Source: Tubiluchus corallicola
Lineage: Eukaryota > Priapulida > Priapulimorpha > Priapulimorphida > Tubiluchidae
Length of the DNA stretch: 64,000 nucleotides
NCBI GenBank assembly: GCA_030141605.1
Contig: JAQGDQ010001061.1
Span: 1-64,000, forward strand
Direction of reading: 5' to 3'
Of this stretch, positions 1 to 52,088 are shown piece after piece. A program made the position numbers and the translations under genes. How positions within the stretch are numbered: position 1 is the stretch's first letter; the number at the start of each line of letters is the position of its first letter. Below the pieces are notes generated by a model. The model saw nothing but the letters and a program-made list of their open reading frames with translations. It was not told where the DNA came from and did not search any database.

Positions 1-566
1 GTAGTGTAGTGTAGTGTAGTGTAGTGTAGTGTAGTGTAGTGTAGAGTAGTGTAGTGTAGTGTAGTGTAGTGTAGTGTAGTGTAGTGTAGTGTAGTGTAGT
101 GTAGTGTAGTGTAGTGTAGTGTAGTGTAGTGTAGTGTAGTGTAGTGTAGTGTAGTGTAGTGTAGTGTAGTGTAGTGTAGTGTAGTGTAGTGTAGTGTAGT
201 GTAGTGTAGTGTAGTGTAGTGTAGTGTAGTGTAGTGTAGTGTAGTGTAGTGTAGTGTAGTGTAGTGTAGTGTAGTGTAGAGTAGTGTAGTGTAGTGTAGT
301 GTAGTGTAGTGTAGTGTAGTGTAGTGTAGTGTAGTGTAGTGTAGTGTAGTGTAGTGTAGTGTAGAGTAGTGTAGTGTAGTGTAGTGTAGTGTAGTGTAGA
401 GTAGTGTAGAGTAGTGTAGAGTAGTGTAGTGTAGTGTAGTGTAGTGTAGTGTAGTGTAGTGTAGTGTAGTGTAGTGTAGTGTAGTGTAGAGTAGTGTAGT
501 GTAGTGTAGTGTAGTGTGGTGTAGTGTAGTTAGTGTAGTGTAGTGTAGTGTAGAGTAGTGTAGTAT
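1..566. repeat. (GTAGT)n pentanucleotide array
   Basis: Nearly homogeneous GTAGT units with scattered GTAGA variants; runs off the left edge. It is the more homogeneous counterpart of 8535-9194 and has the same right flank. Confidence 0.97.
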
Positions 567-1410
567 AATACAATATGGTATAAAATATATGATGACATGA
601 CATGATATGATACGACATGATACAATACAACACAACACAACACAATACAACACAATAGAATATAATCTACACATTTTACCTGTGCTTATTGCTGTCTTGA
701 AAGTGATATTTCTTGTCATGTTTCAATCCTTCATAAATGTAATAGAAAATATGGAAGTTTCTTTCCCCTCTGAATAAAAAGTTGAAATTATTATCATTAG
801 TAATTTAATCCAAAAAGTGAATCTTGCAAAAGCAAAAGAGTCACAGATAATGGAGGTATGTTACAACGACTGTACTATGATTGATTTGATTAAAGGAAAG
901 CTCAACACTTCTGGGAGATCAGGCTTATTTCAATGTTTGTGAAAAATTTTAGAAGGATTTAGTAATAAAACAACAATAAGTGCCTCGTGTAATTAGTAAA
1001 ATCACTTTAAAGTCGCGATCATTTCATGCTTGGACGCTCCCATTTTCAATGCCCATTCTTCTTCCAATGACGTCATTCGTCTTGAAGAAAAGTAGCGCCA
1101 CTGTCAATCTTCATCAAAAGTGTAATAAGTTTTTACAAAAAAATTAAACAGCCAATTTTGTAGTATGTTTTGCGTGAACATTAGGTAAGCTGCAGAAGTT
1201 TGAATTAGTTTAACGCGCTTATAAAAAGCCACGACGAGCTTACGAAAAGTCACATGCGTTCGAAAGTCAGAAGTCTCCCAGTTACGTCATGATTTTCAAG
1301 TGAATGGCGGCAACCACCACGCCTGAAAATTTCTATTCAGAGGTAGTATATTTTAAATTTATGCTTTATAGGCAGTTCTTTGCAAATTTCTTTGTTATAT
1401 TTTTCTAAGT
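561..1410. repeat. Duplicated block, copy 1 (contains exon 12 copy)
   Basis: Collinear with 9195-10050. Positions 561 to about 963 match without visible change; from about 964 to 1410 there are frequent substitutions and small indels. It joins the pentamer array on the left and the 72-bp minisatellite on the right, exactly as in the second copy. Confidence 0.93.
680..769 (-). pseudogene. Second, identical copy of myosin exon 12
   Basis: The 90 bp, both splice sites and about 400 bp of surroundings are identical by eye to 9313-9402. It lies about 2 kb downstream of exon 18 on the coding strand. Spliced directly after exon 18 (which ends in phase 0) it would be read in the wrong frame and meet TGA after 12 codons, so here it is either a non-functional copy, a poison exon, or part of a larger tandem duplication (or assembly error) extending left of the window. 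Confidence 0.9.
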
Positions 1411-1971
1411 TTAAGTGATAACAGTAAAACAAACCCAACATACCGAATGACTTGTCCTTTCCTTTAGCACACCACAAACAGTTTAAGTGATAACAGTAAA
1501 ATAAACCCAACATACTGAGTGACTTGTCCTTTCCTTTAGCACACCACAAACAGTTTAAGTGATAACAGTAAAATACCCAACATACTGAATGACTTGTTCT
1601 TTCTTTTAGCACACCACAAACAGTTTAAGTGATAACAGTAAAATAAACCGAACATACCGAATGACTTGTTCTTTCCTTTAGCACACCACAAACAGTTTAA
1701 GTGATAACAGTAAAATAAACCCACCATACAGAATGACTTGTCCTTTCCTTTAGCACACCACAAACAGTTTAAGTGATAACAGTAAAATAAACCCACCATA
1801 CAGAATAACTTGTCCTTTCCTTTAGCACACCACAAACAGTTTAAGTGATAACAGTAAAATAAACCCAACATACTGAGTGACTTGTACTTTCCTTTAGCAC
1901 ACCACAAACAGTTTAAGTGATAACAGTAAAATAAACCCAACATACTGAGTGACTTGTTCTTTCTTTTAGCA
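1408..1971. repeat. 72-bp minisatellite, short array (about 8 units)
   Basis: Unit begins GTTTAAGTGATAACAGTAAA and ends in TTTCCTTTAGCACACCACAA. Same family as 10048-11617. As 72 is divisible by three, the minus strand stays open and yields a spurious 24-residue periodic peptide. Confidence 0.96.
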
Positions 1972-2330
1972 CACCTCAGTAGCCACTCTCTTTCAATGGA
2001 GAGCAAAACTAACCCAGACAATCTATCCTCTTTATTATAATCCACCTCAGTAGCCACTCCCTTTCAATGGAGAGCAAAACTAACCCAGTCAATCTATCCT
2101 CTTTATTATAATCCACCTCAGTAGCCACTCCCTTTCAATGGAGAGCAAAACTAACCCAGACAATCTATCCTCTTTATTATAATCCACCTCAGTAGCCACT
2201 CCCTTTCAATGGAGAGCAAAACTAACCCAGACAATCTATCCTCTTTATTATAATCCACCTCAGTAGCCACTCCCTTTCAATGCAGAGCAAAACTAACCCA
2301 GACAATCTATTCTTGCCCATTGTAGAACGA
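1972..2330. repeat. 71-bp minisatellite, 5 units
   Basis: Period 71 bp from CACCTCAGTAGCCACTCC starts at 1972, 2043, 2114, 2185 and 2256. It abuts the 72-bp array abruptly; this junction is the right breakpoint of the duplicated block. Related sequence occurs once, inverted, at 53300-53390. Confidence 0.95.
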
Positions 2331-2700
2331 AGGCAAGACTTTATTTGTTTCAATCGATTAAAAATAAAGAAGATTTTGCTTTTATCGCACAAGTGAACCA
2401 GTGAGTTTAAAAAAATTGTTGAAAAATGCCACTAGGGGGGATGATTGCTCCCCAGTTAGCTAGGCCACTGCAAAAAACAAAAAAAAACTCCCTTTCAATT
2501 AGAGAAAAACTATTCCAGACAATCTCTCCTCGTCCATTGTGGAAAGAAGATAGAACTTTACTGTTTGGACGAGATTAAAGGATTAAAAGATTAATTCACA
2601 GCAACCAAACAAGTGAATTAAAAAAATGATTGAAAAGGTGCCAATTTTGAAAAAAAGTGCCCTCCTTTGTCCCCCATTAGCTATGATATTGAAGTTTACA
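2322..2700. repeat. Dispersed repeat, inverted relative to 53040-53340
   Basis: The stretch with GCCACTAGGGGGGATGATTG and the following GCTAGGCCACTGC is the reverse complement, with changes, of 53140-53310. No coding potential seen. It fills the gap between the 71-bp array and exon 18. Confidence 0.75.
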
Positions 2701-2776
2701 TTTTTTTCTGCAAGTTGAATTAACAATGAGTGCAAGTCTAAAATCAATAATCAGAACTGCATTGTGGGATACGTAC

Positions 2777-42291
<39,515 letters not shown>

Positions 42292-42392
42292 TATGCTGTA
42301 TTTACCTGCTGTCCTTGATTAACAACAAAATCAATCATCTCCAAATGTTACCTGTAAATAATCAATTGTTATCAATTAACTAATCAGATAAT

Positions 42393-42787
42393 CACGTCTT
42401 TTCGCCGGTTCCAGCGATTGATGATGATCATGAAAACGTCAAAGGTTAAGTGTATCAGACAATATGCATTAGTGAACACTTGACAACGCTTCACAGCCCC
42501 TGTTATTGTAATAGTAACAGTTTTAACAACTAGCTAGAACCTTACCTAGTTCATTTTTTCTTGTTTCCAAGCAAGATCCTGCTAGTAAATCACTCTACGC
42601 ACAGACTAATGTATAATTAATTAAAAACCATGCAAAACAACATAAGTTACTGAACCGATGCTGCAGAAGGCTTTGCTTTACCAATACGTTACGTGACAGT
42701 TGTGGTTAACACGCATTGCTATGGCACACCTTTGACCAACAGTAACTACGCCGCGTACACACAACGAAACTGCGAAACGGCTTATTA
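42393..42787 (+). mobile_element. MITE family A copy 4, just upstream of myosin exon 1
   Basis: Left end CGTCTTTTCGCCGGTTCCAG, right end GAAACTGCGAAACGGCTTA. It begins about 100 bp upstream of the start codon, within the likely 5' UTR or promoter region. Confidence 0.9.
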
Positions 42788-43682
42788 ATTAACGTACGAA
42801 TCAGCCTGTCCAGAAAAGCGATGTTAACTGCTTCACTGGGCATAAATACTGATAACACTGCATCCACATTACATAACCAGCTAATATTTCACAATGACTA
42901 GCTACCAGTTCCCACAGTTATTACGGTAGACTGCATAAAATGTTGTAATGAATGATAATGGAAAATGCGTACATTTACAAACAATAAACAATGGCTGACA
43001 GTACAGTACTCACATTTCTGCAAAATACACACAACAAACAACTTTCACAAATCCGTCTATCTAACACAAACACGTAATTAACACATTTGTAGTTCACACC
43101 AAAGAATAAAGATTAGAATTTAAGCTACTTACTTTTAATTTAATTTTGCTTACGACGCGTAGCAAATCCTACTTTTGATTGACGCACAGCGAAATCCTAT
43201 TTTTGATTGACGCACAGCGAAATCCTATTTTTGATTAGCGGTTTATGAAACGGTTAAATTTAGCAGTGACATAGTCACGTGATCGAATGACACACAGGAA
43301 AATCCTGTCTACGTTGTGGCTGTGGATTTATCAGCTCCCAATAAAAAACAGGAAACACGTCATTCGGTTTACTGTGACGTAATTACAGCTGGGACTGCAG
43401 GCGCCAGTCTTATCAAAATTTACACTACAATGGAGAGACAACCCGTCCCGGACTTTCGTGTCCATTTCACGCCCTAATGAGTCCTAATTGCATATTCATT
43501 TAGTAGTCAAACTCATTTTTCCTTTGATCACAAACTAGAAAAGTATCTTCGATGTGACTCCATTGTCAAACATTGACTGAAAATATTAATGATAAACAAG
43601 ATACACAAATTGAACACAATTCTTTTGTGGAATTTACGAAATTTTGTTGAACTGCATAGCCATAACAATTCTCTAATAATGC
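42788..43682. other. Region upstream of myosin III; no promoter elements identified
   Basis: The promoter or a 5' UTR exon should be here or further right, but no TATA-type or other site can be singled out. 43165-43250 holds three copies of a 28-bp unit (TTGATTGACGCACAGCGAAA...). Confidence 0.5.
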
Positions 43683-43859
43683 TATCATCATCATCATCAT
43701 CATTATCATCATCGCCATCATCATCATCATCTTCATCATAATCATCATCATCAACACTACCATCACCATCCTTCTCTTTATCATCGTTCCCATCATCATC
43801 ATCATCATAATCATCATCATCAACACTACCATCACCATCCTTCTCTTTATCATCGTTCC

Positions 43860-43900
<41 letters not shown>

Positions 43901-43908
43901 ATCATTAT
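43683..43908. repeat. (ATC)n array
   Basis: ATC/ATCATC with interspersed CACCATCCTTCTCTTTATCA blocks (duplicated). Gives spurious poly-Asp and poly-Met frames on the minus strand. Confidence 0.97.
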
Positions 43909-44307
43909 TATTATCATTCCTTATTATATTTTACAGAGTATAGCAAGTTGGAATTCAGCACGTAAGAAAAGACCCACTCAATACTAATACTTGCGGCAGA
44001 ACAGGTACCTATCCTATTTATTAAAGAAAATTCTCTGATACGCATGCACAGACAGGTAAAGGTGTTTTAACCATGTTTAAACAAAGTCTATGCTATTGGA
44101 AAAACGTCGTTTTTTCGTGGAATTTCTAAATAGGTTTTCTCCACATAAAGTGCATGAAACCAAGTGCGCATGCGTAAAACAAGGACAAAGACAAGAGTAA
44201 TTTAGCGTCACTCGTTTAACAGACAACATCAGCACTAACGACTATTACAACTATGCAGGTAAGAACGCAACACACAAATATCATGTAGGGTATATGTCCT
44301 GTCATTG

Positions 44308-44517
44308 GTAGCTGCTAGTATCGAACTCAAGACTACATGGTTGCAGTCCAAAAGAATTTGGCAGCCGCTAGTATCGAACTCAAAACTACGTGGTTACAGT
44401 CCATAAGAATTTTGCAGCCGCTAGTTTGAACTCAAGACTACGTGGTTACAGTCCATAAGAATTTTGCAGCCGCTAGTATCGAACTCAAAACTACGTGGTT
44501 GCAGTCCATAAGAATTA
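44308..44517 (-). repeat. 53-bp tandem repeat, 4 units, with tRNA B-box-like motif
   Basis: GTATCGAACTC at 44318, 44371 and 44477 (a GTTTGAACTC variant at 44424), i.e. GAGTTCGATAC on the minus strand, as in the SINE at 4189-4500. Likely amplified from the internal part of a tRNA-derived SINE. Confidence 0.7.
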
Positions 44518-44604
44518 GGCAAAAAACAGCTAAAGTGATTAAGAGTTGAATATATTTAGCAAGTGTCAATGCTTTATCATGCTTTAGTTAACTAATACGT
44601 TTTA

Positions 44605-44790
44605 GGGTGGCATGCGAATGGTTGAGTAGTACTGCGGTGCTTGATGAATGAAGCTAAGCAACACCGAATGTGGTCATTGAATGGATGGGTAACTACCGAA
44701 TTGCACATTCATTTCGACACTTTTACCTGCTCTCCTGCCCGGGGAATATTTACCTCGCGTACATGAAAAGTGTGCAAGAGACCTCTGCTG
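44605..44790 (+). mobile_element. 5S rRNA-derived SINE (second lineage)
   Basis: GAAGCTAAGCAACACCGAAT (5S A-box-like) and GGATGGGTAACTACC (C-box-like), then a body with CACTTTTACCTGC and GAGACCTCTGCTGGTCCACTG. Same family as 56885-57150, distinct in body from 17737-18243. Confidence 0.78.
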
Positions 44791-44894
44791 GTCCACTGCC
44801 TCATCTCAAAGTGTAAGAAGCTGTAGCTAAGGACACAACACGCAAATAACGAATAACATGTAGATATATGCAAATAATGTCTACAAGCATTTGT

Positions 44895-45450
44895 TAAGCT
44901 AGTCCACTCTCCACATGTCTTGTTAAGCTAGTCCACAACTCCATGTGTCTCGTTAAGCTAGTCCACAACTCCATGTGTCTCGTTAAGCTAGTCCACAACT
45001 CCATGTGTCTCGTTAAGCTAGTCCACTACTCCACATGTCTTGTTAAGCTAGTCCACAACTCCATGTGTCTCGTTAAGCTAGTCCACGACTCCACATGTCT
45101 CGTTAAGCTAGTCCATGACTCCACATGTCTCGTTAAGCTAGTCCACGACTCCACAGGTCTCGTTAAGCTAGTCCACGACTCCACATGTCTCGTTAAGCTA
45201 GTCCATGACTCCACATGTCTTGTTAAGCTAGTCCACGACTCCACATGTCTTGTTAAGCTAGTCCACGACTCCACATGTCTCGTCAAGCTAGTCCACTACT
45301 CCACATGTCTTGTTAAGCTAGTCCACGACTCCACGTCTCGTTAAGCTAGTCCACACTCCACATGTCTTGTTAAGCTAGTCCACACTCCACATGTCTTGTT
45401 AAGCTAGTCCACACTCCACATGTCTCGTTAAGCTAGTCCACGACTCCACA
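44895..45450. repeat. 30-bp minisatellite, about 18 units
   Basis: Unit TCGTTAAGCTAGTCCACGAC followed by TCCACATGTC. Open in several frames by chance of period. Confidence 0.97.
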
Positions 45451-46240
45451 TGCAAAAATGCTAAACGAACTCAATCTTCTGATAGTTAAATTTCAAATAA
45501 AACAGTTTTAACAATAGCAAGCTAACTTTCAACAGTGGGGTAAGATCTACAAAGATTTCCCAAATGCCTGATTAAATACATACATCCGCTGCATTCCCAG
45601 AAATTCAGGAGACTTCAATTTATCCAGAGTCACCAATTGATGGTTCACGAGTTTTGCAAACATTAAATTTAGCAAATGAAAGAAATCCTTGAAATATTAG
45701 CACTGCTGTTATGTATCTTAAACTTTTCCAACGAAAATGACGTCATAAGTACTTTAATTGCAATTCATTTAAAAATTCATTTACCGAAATTTAATTATAA
45801 TGGTCACTATGCAAGCAAATTACGATTAGTTGGCTTGTATAGTTTGAACTATCAAGGCAACTTTGATAAAACTGACTGAAAATTGCCTAGTCTGCATAAT
45901 ATAATATGATAATTTAATAAATTTATTTGTCTGTTTATTTTACATAATAAAGTACATTAATTAGTCATTGATTAGAAAATGAAACTGGAAATGGGATGCC
46001 AACAGACCAGAGGTCAGCCATCGCTGTCCAATTCATATTTAATAATAGACTTAATTTTATATTTAGGAGACTCTATTATAACAGTGCAATAATTTATTGA
46101 CAAGTAATTCGTTACAGTACATTACATTACACATACATTACATTACAGTACAGTACATTACATTATACAATGCAAAAAACAATAGAAAACTACACAGACA
46201 GAACCCCATACATGGGGTATAATCGTCATATAACACAACA
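45451..46240. other. Intergenic: no gene seen
   Basis: AT-rich with TTACATTACAGTACA-type short repeats near 46110-46160. The 67-codon frame at 45676 has no recognisable motif. Confidence 0.5.
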
Positions 46241-46261
46241 ATGCTAACTGACCATCTATTA

Positions 46262-46669
46262 CAAGGCCGTAGTCGGCGGTCCGGCCGGTCCGGCCATGGC
46301 CGGACCACTTTTTCTGCCATACGTGCCTAGACATTCTCAGCCCTGCGTAGAGTAAAAACTTATTTGCGGAGTACGATGACTCAAACAAGACTAAACAATC
46401 TCATGACTTTGCATGTACATATGGATAGAACAGACGCTCTCGACCTGAAGGAAATTGCGAACGAGTTTACTGCTAGAAATGAGCAGCGCAGATGTGTGTT
46501 TGGAAGTTTTGATCAATCATGTCATCATTGAGTATGTGTAGTGCTCTATTATGTTATAACTCTGTATTATAAATTATAATATACTCTTCTATATGTTGCT
46601 GCTGTATTCTTTTTCTACCTGTTCCGTATCTGTGGCCGGACCACTTTTCAAAAGCCGACTACGGCCCTG
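46262..46669. mobile_element. hAT-like MITE with GC-rich palindromic end
   Basis: Terminal inverted repeat: left CAAGGCCGTAGTCGGC, right (reverse complement) CAGGGCCGTAGTCGGC. CAGGG-type termini are typical of hAT elements. Inside the left end lies GGTCCGGCCATGGCCGGACC, a perfect 20-bp palindrome. The sequence ATGCTAACTGACCATCTATTA flanks both sides (46241-46261 and 46675-46696). Confidence 0.72.
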
Positions 46670-46699
46670 TATTACATGCTAACTGACCATCTATTACTC

Positions 46700-47450
46700 A
46701 GCAAATGCTATTTAAACTGCTGTAAATGAATTATTACACGCAGTAAACGGCAATAATGCACTTCCATCATACCTACCATTCGTTTTAATAATCCAAATTA
46801 ATGTACATCGCACGTTAAGCCACCACAAACACTTTTCACTTACAATCTTCACAAACTATGGCGACCGTCAGATCACTATCCGTAGCACGTGCCGCAGCAC
46901 ACACAACAAAATGTGTTCTGTCAAAACTTTTGCTGAGCTAAAATTGAACTAATCACACAACACAAACATCGTCAAACAAACCCAAATCTGTTTTTATCAA
47001 ATCAAAATGTATTATTCAATCAGCAGAATTTCGTCTGATAAGCACATTACGAGCGAGTTGAGCGGGTTTTTACAGGACAATCCTCCCGGGAATGATAGCA
47101 ACGCACAGAATGATGGAAACCGGTATTATAGCGGTCGGCCGATAGGGGTCACTGGATAAAGTCGACCATTATGGCAGCTGGCGCGTGCATAAAACAGACT
47201 ACCCCAGACAAGCGAGTTTTGGGGGGACAGCCAAACAACGTTTTGAAAAAATGTTTGTAGAAAACTTTAATCTGTTTAATTTAGTAATTCATCTAACTTT
47301 TGCTTTTAGCCATATCTAATTTTACAATGTATTTTATGATTCACTGTTTTAGTACTTTAGCCGGTTTTTAGTTTTATTTTAAGATATTCTGTTCTATTTT
47401 TGTATTTTCATTAATACTAACATGCCATGGACCATTATGGAAATATTAGT
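46700..47450. other. Intergenic: no gene seen
   Basis: No recognisable coding or repeat content. Confidence 0.5.
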
Positions 47451-47452
47451 TT

Positions 47453-47980
47453 AAACATAATTTATTTAGGATTGGATCAGACAGTTTGAACAACATGATT
47501 TAGGATCCTCACCACAACAGACTTTATACACTATTTACAAGAACATTTACACTAAGAATAGACTATAACTACACAAGCTGACAAGTTTTATTACAAGAAT
47601 ACATTAGACATTAGTAGAAAATGACGGTTAGAAAATATTAATGTACGAATATTTAAGACTGATGCATTTCATATCGGATAGAAACTACTGGAAGCGTTTT
47701 GTACGTAATATAAAGTCATGTATGCATTGGAATATTTTACAGTTAGCAACATAGTTAAATTCATCTTTTCCGAATAATAACAACTTTAACAGATCATTAT
47801 TTCCTAAGGCAGCTATATTAAGGTTTTCGGGCAGAAGTATTTCATTAAATTTATCAAACATAACATCACATTCCAACACAATATGGAAATATTGTGTATA
47901 CAATTTAACGTGTTCCTTGCAAAAACTAAAACTCTGTTCTGTTCTAAACTGACTTTTTCTGCGACTAAGTGCATTTAAAA
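47453..47980 (-). mobile_element. LINE 3' end, ORF2 C-terminus (minus copy)
   Basis: Minus strand reads RRKSQFRTEQSFSFCKEHVK, YFHIVLECD, then LLPENLNIAALGNNDLLKLL and FILRTKRFQ-stop. The C...EHV...C spacing followed by a short helical tail is typical of the last domain of non-LTR ORF2 proteins. The 3' UTR (47453-47684) matches 52242-52470 in inverted orientation. Confidence 0.75.
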
Positions 47981-48600
47981 GTCAAGACTGCTGCAAAATA
48001 AAAGTTTCTTATGTCTGTGAAAGTTGTTTCCTACAAAATCTTATCTATAGTGCAACTAAACAGTTTCAGACAAAGCTTAAACTTAAACATTTACATATCG
48101 AGCCATTCCTAACTTCTCTTACAAAAAATGTATTAATAGTAATACCGGTAATATTCATAAAGTGTGGGATGTTTTTCTTTTATTTAACTTAAACATTCCC
48201 TGGACAAATCTTTACTGTACTCAGGCATAATGAACAAACAGGGGAAGGTACAAGGAACGTGTTATTTGAGGCCGTCTCTCGTGGCCAGTCACCTCTATTA
48301 ATTATACTAATACAAATAAGACACGGTCAAACAAGGATACCTCAACCTGGTCAGAACGTGGTCAGACAAGGCTGTCCTAGTCCACGGACTATTGCAGGGA
48401 ACAATGTAGACGACTGCTTTACTCTGACATATAATATTGAAGCACGTACTTGTATAGGAGGTGAACAGCTGGACAAATTAACTGTTGTGACGACTAAACA
48501 CCGTAATAATTGATGTCTATACTAGGTTAGGAGGAGATTTCTACGCCTGGTCAATGGTATTTGTGTTGAAGCGCAGGTGTTAATTAAACCGATGCACTGA
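47981..48600. other. Intergenic: no gene seen
   Basis: The 84-codon frame at 48259 shows no recognisable motif. Confidence 0.5.
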
Positions 48601-48625
48601 ATGTTCGTTTATAGGGGAGAGACAG

Positions 48626-49253
<628 letters not shown>

Positions 49254-49667
49254 TTAGAATTTTGAATGGGCAAAGTAGCATGCATAATTTATAATTCTCA
49301 CCCATCAAGCAGCTAAATCATTACCAGATTCCAACACGTACCTGCCACACACAATATTATTATCAGCAGCAGCAAACTCAATTACTTAGTACAAGTAACA
49401 CATTAATATTAGAGGAGTTGCCCTACTAATGAAACTTGCTGTACACAGAACAGCTTTTACGGTTGTTCATATTGGAGTGTAACAAGTCTCTACGTGTAAT
49501 AAATCGACTAAACTCGAATTTTTTAGGTTCAGCTCTCCACCTTATCAGGAAACTTAATTTAAACTAATTCAAGCGAGTATAACATTATAAGTTACTGAGT
49601 TCTAAGATGTAAGCTAAATAACGTAAAGATAAAAAGACCTCCGAATGATTTTCAATTCCCACACAAC

Positions 49668-49760
49668 TTAAATACCCTAGTCCTAAACCTAGCTTTAGCC
49701 CTAATCCTAACCATAATCCTAATCCACTCTAGCCTTAACCCTAATCCTAATCCTACCTAT
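49668..49760. repeat. Short (CCTAAT)n-like stretch
   Basis: Repeated CCTAATCCTAA / CCCTAA with irregular spacing. Telomere-like in composition but too irregular to call an interstitial telomere. Confidence 0.5.
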
Positions 49761-49837
49761 CTTCTTAGATGTGCAAAATTCTAATAAAAATGATATAAAA
49801 AACGAGAATGCAAAATTGGAGAAGAAAATGACAGCAA

Positions 49838-50340
49838 CGATGATAATGATGGAGACATCGCCGCCAATGATGATGATGACGACGACGACGACGATGATGG
49901 CGATGTTGATGATGATGACAATGATGATGATGATGACGATGCCGATGATGGTGATGACAATGATGGCGATGTTGATGATGATTGTGATAATGGCGATGAT
50001 GACAATGACGACGACGATGATGATGATGACAATGACGGCGATGTTGATGATGATGATGGTGACAATGACGACAATGATGATGATGACGACGACGACGACG
50101 AGGACGACGATGATGATGATGATGGCGATGTTGATGATGATGACAATGATGTTGATGATGACGATGCAGATGATGATGATGATGACAATGATGGCGATGT
50201 TGATGATGATTGTGATGATGGCGATGATGACAATGACGACGACGATGATGATGATGACAATGACGGCGATGTTGATGATGGTGACAATGACGACAATGAT
50301 GATGATGACGATGGAGATGACGATGATGTCAGTGACAATG
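49838..50340. repeat. (GAT/GAC)n trinucleotide array with higher-order structure
   Basis: Mixed GATGATGAC register for 500 bp; a block of about 240 bp (GGCGATGTTGATGATGATTG ... GACGGCGATGTTGATGATG) appears twice. Gives spurious poly-Ser, poly-Ile and Met/Thr frames. Confidence 0.96.
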
Positions 50341-50735
50341 GTAACTGTATAAACTTGACGTCTGTCATCTTTCCGTTGACACACAAATGAGAATGAACGG
50401 GCGCCATTATTATGCGTCATTAAGTAACACAGTCACAGTGAAATTGGCAAAAACAGGAACTATGGTCAGAGCGAAGAGATAACTGTCTGCTATGGTTCAA
50501 GAGCCACAGTACAGCTGCTAGGAGTACAAACAAGCAAGAGAGAAAGAGAGACTAGATACATCCTGAAATGACACGGTAGACAGAAATGCTAAACACTTTA
50601 TTACAGCAAAACCTGACCCAAACTTAAACTGTAGGTCAAAACAATCTACTGTTTAAAACATGGAAAAGAAACGTACTATTTTTCAAAAATGACTTACATG
50701 AAAGAATTATAACCACATAAACACAATTTCACGTT

Positions 50736-51195
50736 CGCACCACTAGTTCTTCACTGTTACATACATTTCACCATTCGCTAGTTAGACGGGCACTAGCGTC
50801 TGCATTTCGAAAACGCAGTGCACAAAAAACAGGTGCTGTACCTCTCAGTTCAGATGTGTTAGTCTGTGATAAACTACACACGTTCGACAGTTCATGCTCG
50901 AGCACAGCTATAAATTTGAAATTTGAATTTTTATCTTAAAACTTGAATCTCTTACTGTAGCGCTGTACTTCAGTCTCTCTTTTCGCAAACACGTGCAACA
51001 CGTTCATGGAATATTTTTGCTGTTAAAAATTACGTTAGTTTGTGATGTCATCAATAGTTGGACTAGCCCGTTGTTAAGTAAATTTTTAATCTATTATTTG
51101 ATTATCAGAAAAGCTTTTGCAGTATTAATTGTGTTAAAATGTATACTTTTATCATACTTCATCATGGGGTAGTATGTGAAAAATCATCCTGTTTT
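50736..51195 (+). repeat. Dispersed repeat of about 455 bp (inverted copy at 56393-56850)
   Basis: Includes GACGGGCACTAGCGTCTGCA, AACAGGTGCTGTACCTCTCA and TATCAGAAAAGCTTTTGCAG; matched along its length by the reverse complement of 56393-56850. No ORF and no TIR that I could define. Confidence 0.85.
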
Positions 51196-51604
51196 CCTCT
51201 AACAATGCCATCAGGTTATCTTGAGCACTTTGGGTCAATTTGAGTTCTCGAATTACGAAATATTCAAGTCAAATGAACCCCGAAGTATTCCAGTTTACAC
51301 CTATAATTATTAGTTTAAAATAACTCGAATCTCTACTTTGATTCAAACCTAAATTTTATCAGAAAGAAAATCCACAAGGTTTCAAGTTCAGACTAAGTCT
51401 TCGAATAGCAAATTAATTGAAATTCCGCACAAATAATAATAATAAACTAAAAACAAACAAATTACGTTCAAACACTGTGCAGTTTAAATAAACAATCTGT
51501 GGTTTTTTTCCTCAGATAGACTCAAGTCCTAAATGATTCTTTGGTGCAAAACATCCAAGTTCGATAACATTAAATTCAAACAGAATGACTCGCAAGTTGA
51601 GGAG

Positions 51605-51670
51605 GTGAGCAGCTCAAAAGTTAAGCAACAACAGCTCTGGGGTATTCTGGATGGGTGACAGAAGGTATTT
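51605..51670 (+). mobile_element. Degenerate 5S-derived SINE head
   Basis: AAAGTTAAGCAACAACAGCT (A-box region) and CTGGATGGGTGAC (C-box) at 5S-like spacing. The body downstream was not matched to the other copies. Confidence 0.6.
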
Positions 51671-52088
51671 TATACTATAACTTTCTGGTGGTAAAAATAA
51701 ACCAATAAAGCTGCAGGAATTATATGCAATATAAATGCAGAATAAATTTTAAACTATATATTTTCTATTAGCTTCAATAACAAAGGAGTTTAACTTTGAA
51801 AACCATAACCATGTGATGATCAGACTGAACAACAATATACAGTCCCTTGCCTCATACCTTTCCAGATTAACCTAAACTAATCAAAACTGACGAATTGCAA
51901 GCAGTCCGGTTAGTTAGGTGTTTGAATGGAGCTGACTGGATACAGATGCCAAACTTTCAGCAAAGATTCTTCAGGGCATTCTAACAGAGTTTTAGATGTT
52001 TTAAAATTTTGCATTTTGGCTCGCTGTCCCGGGACACTAAAAGGTCAATAAATGGTCTCGCGCTTTGAAGGCTTATAACTCCAAAACG

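Noticed and set aside
49668-49760. Interstitial telomeric repeat
   Set aside because: CCTAA-like words are irregular and the standard TTAGGG hexamer is not maintained.
49719-50420. Long poly-Ser, poly-Ile and Met/Thr-rich open frames
   Set aside because: Translation of GAT/GAC trinucleotide repeats in several frames; no coding context.
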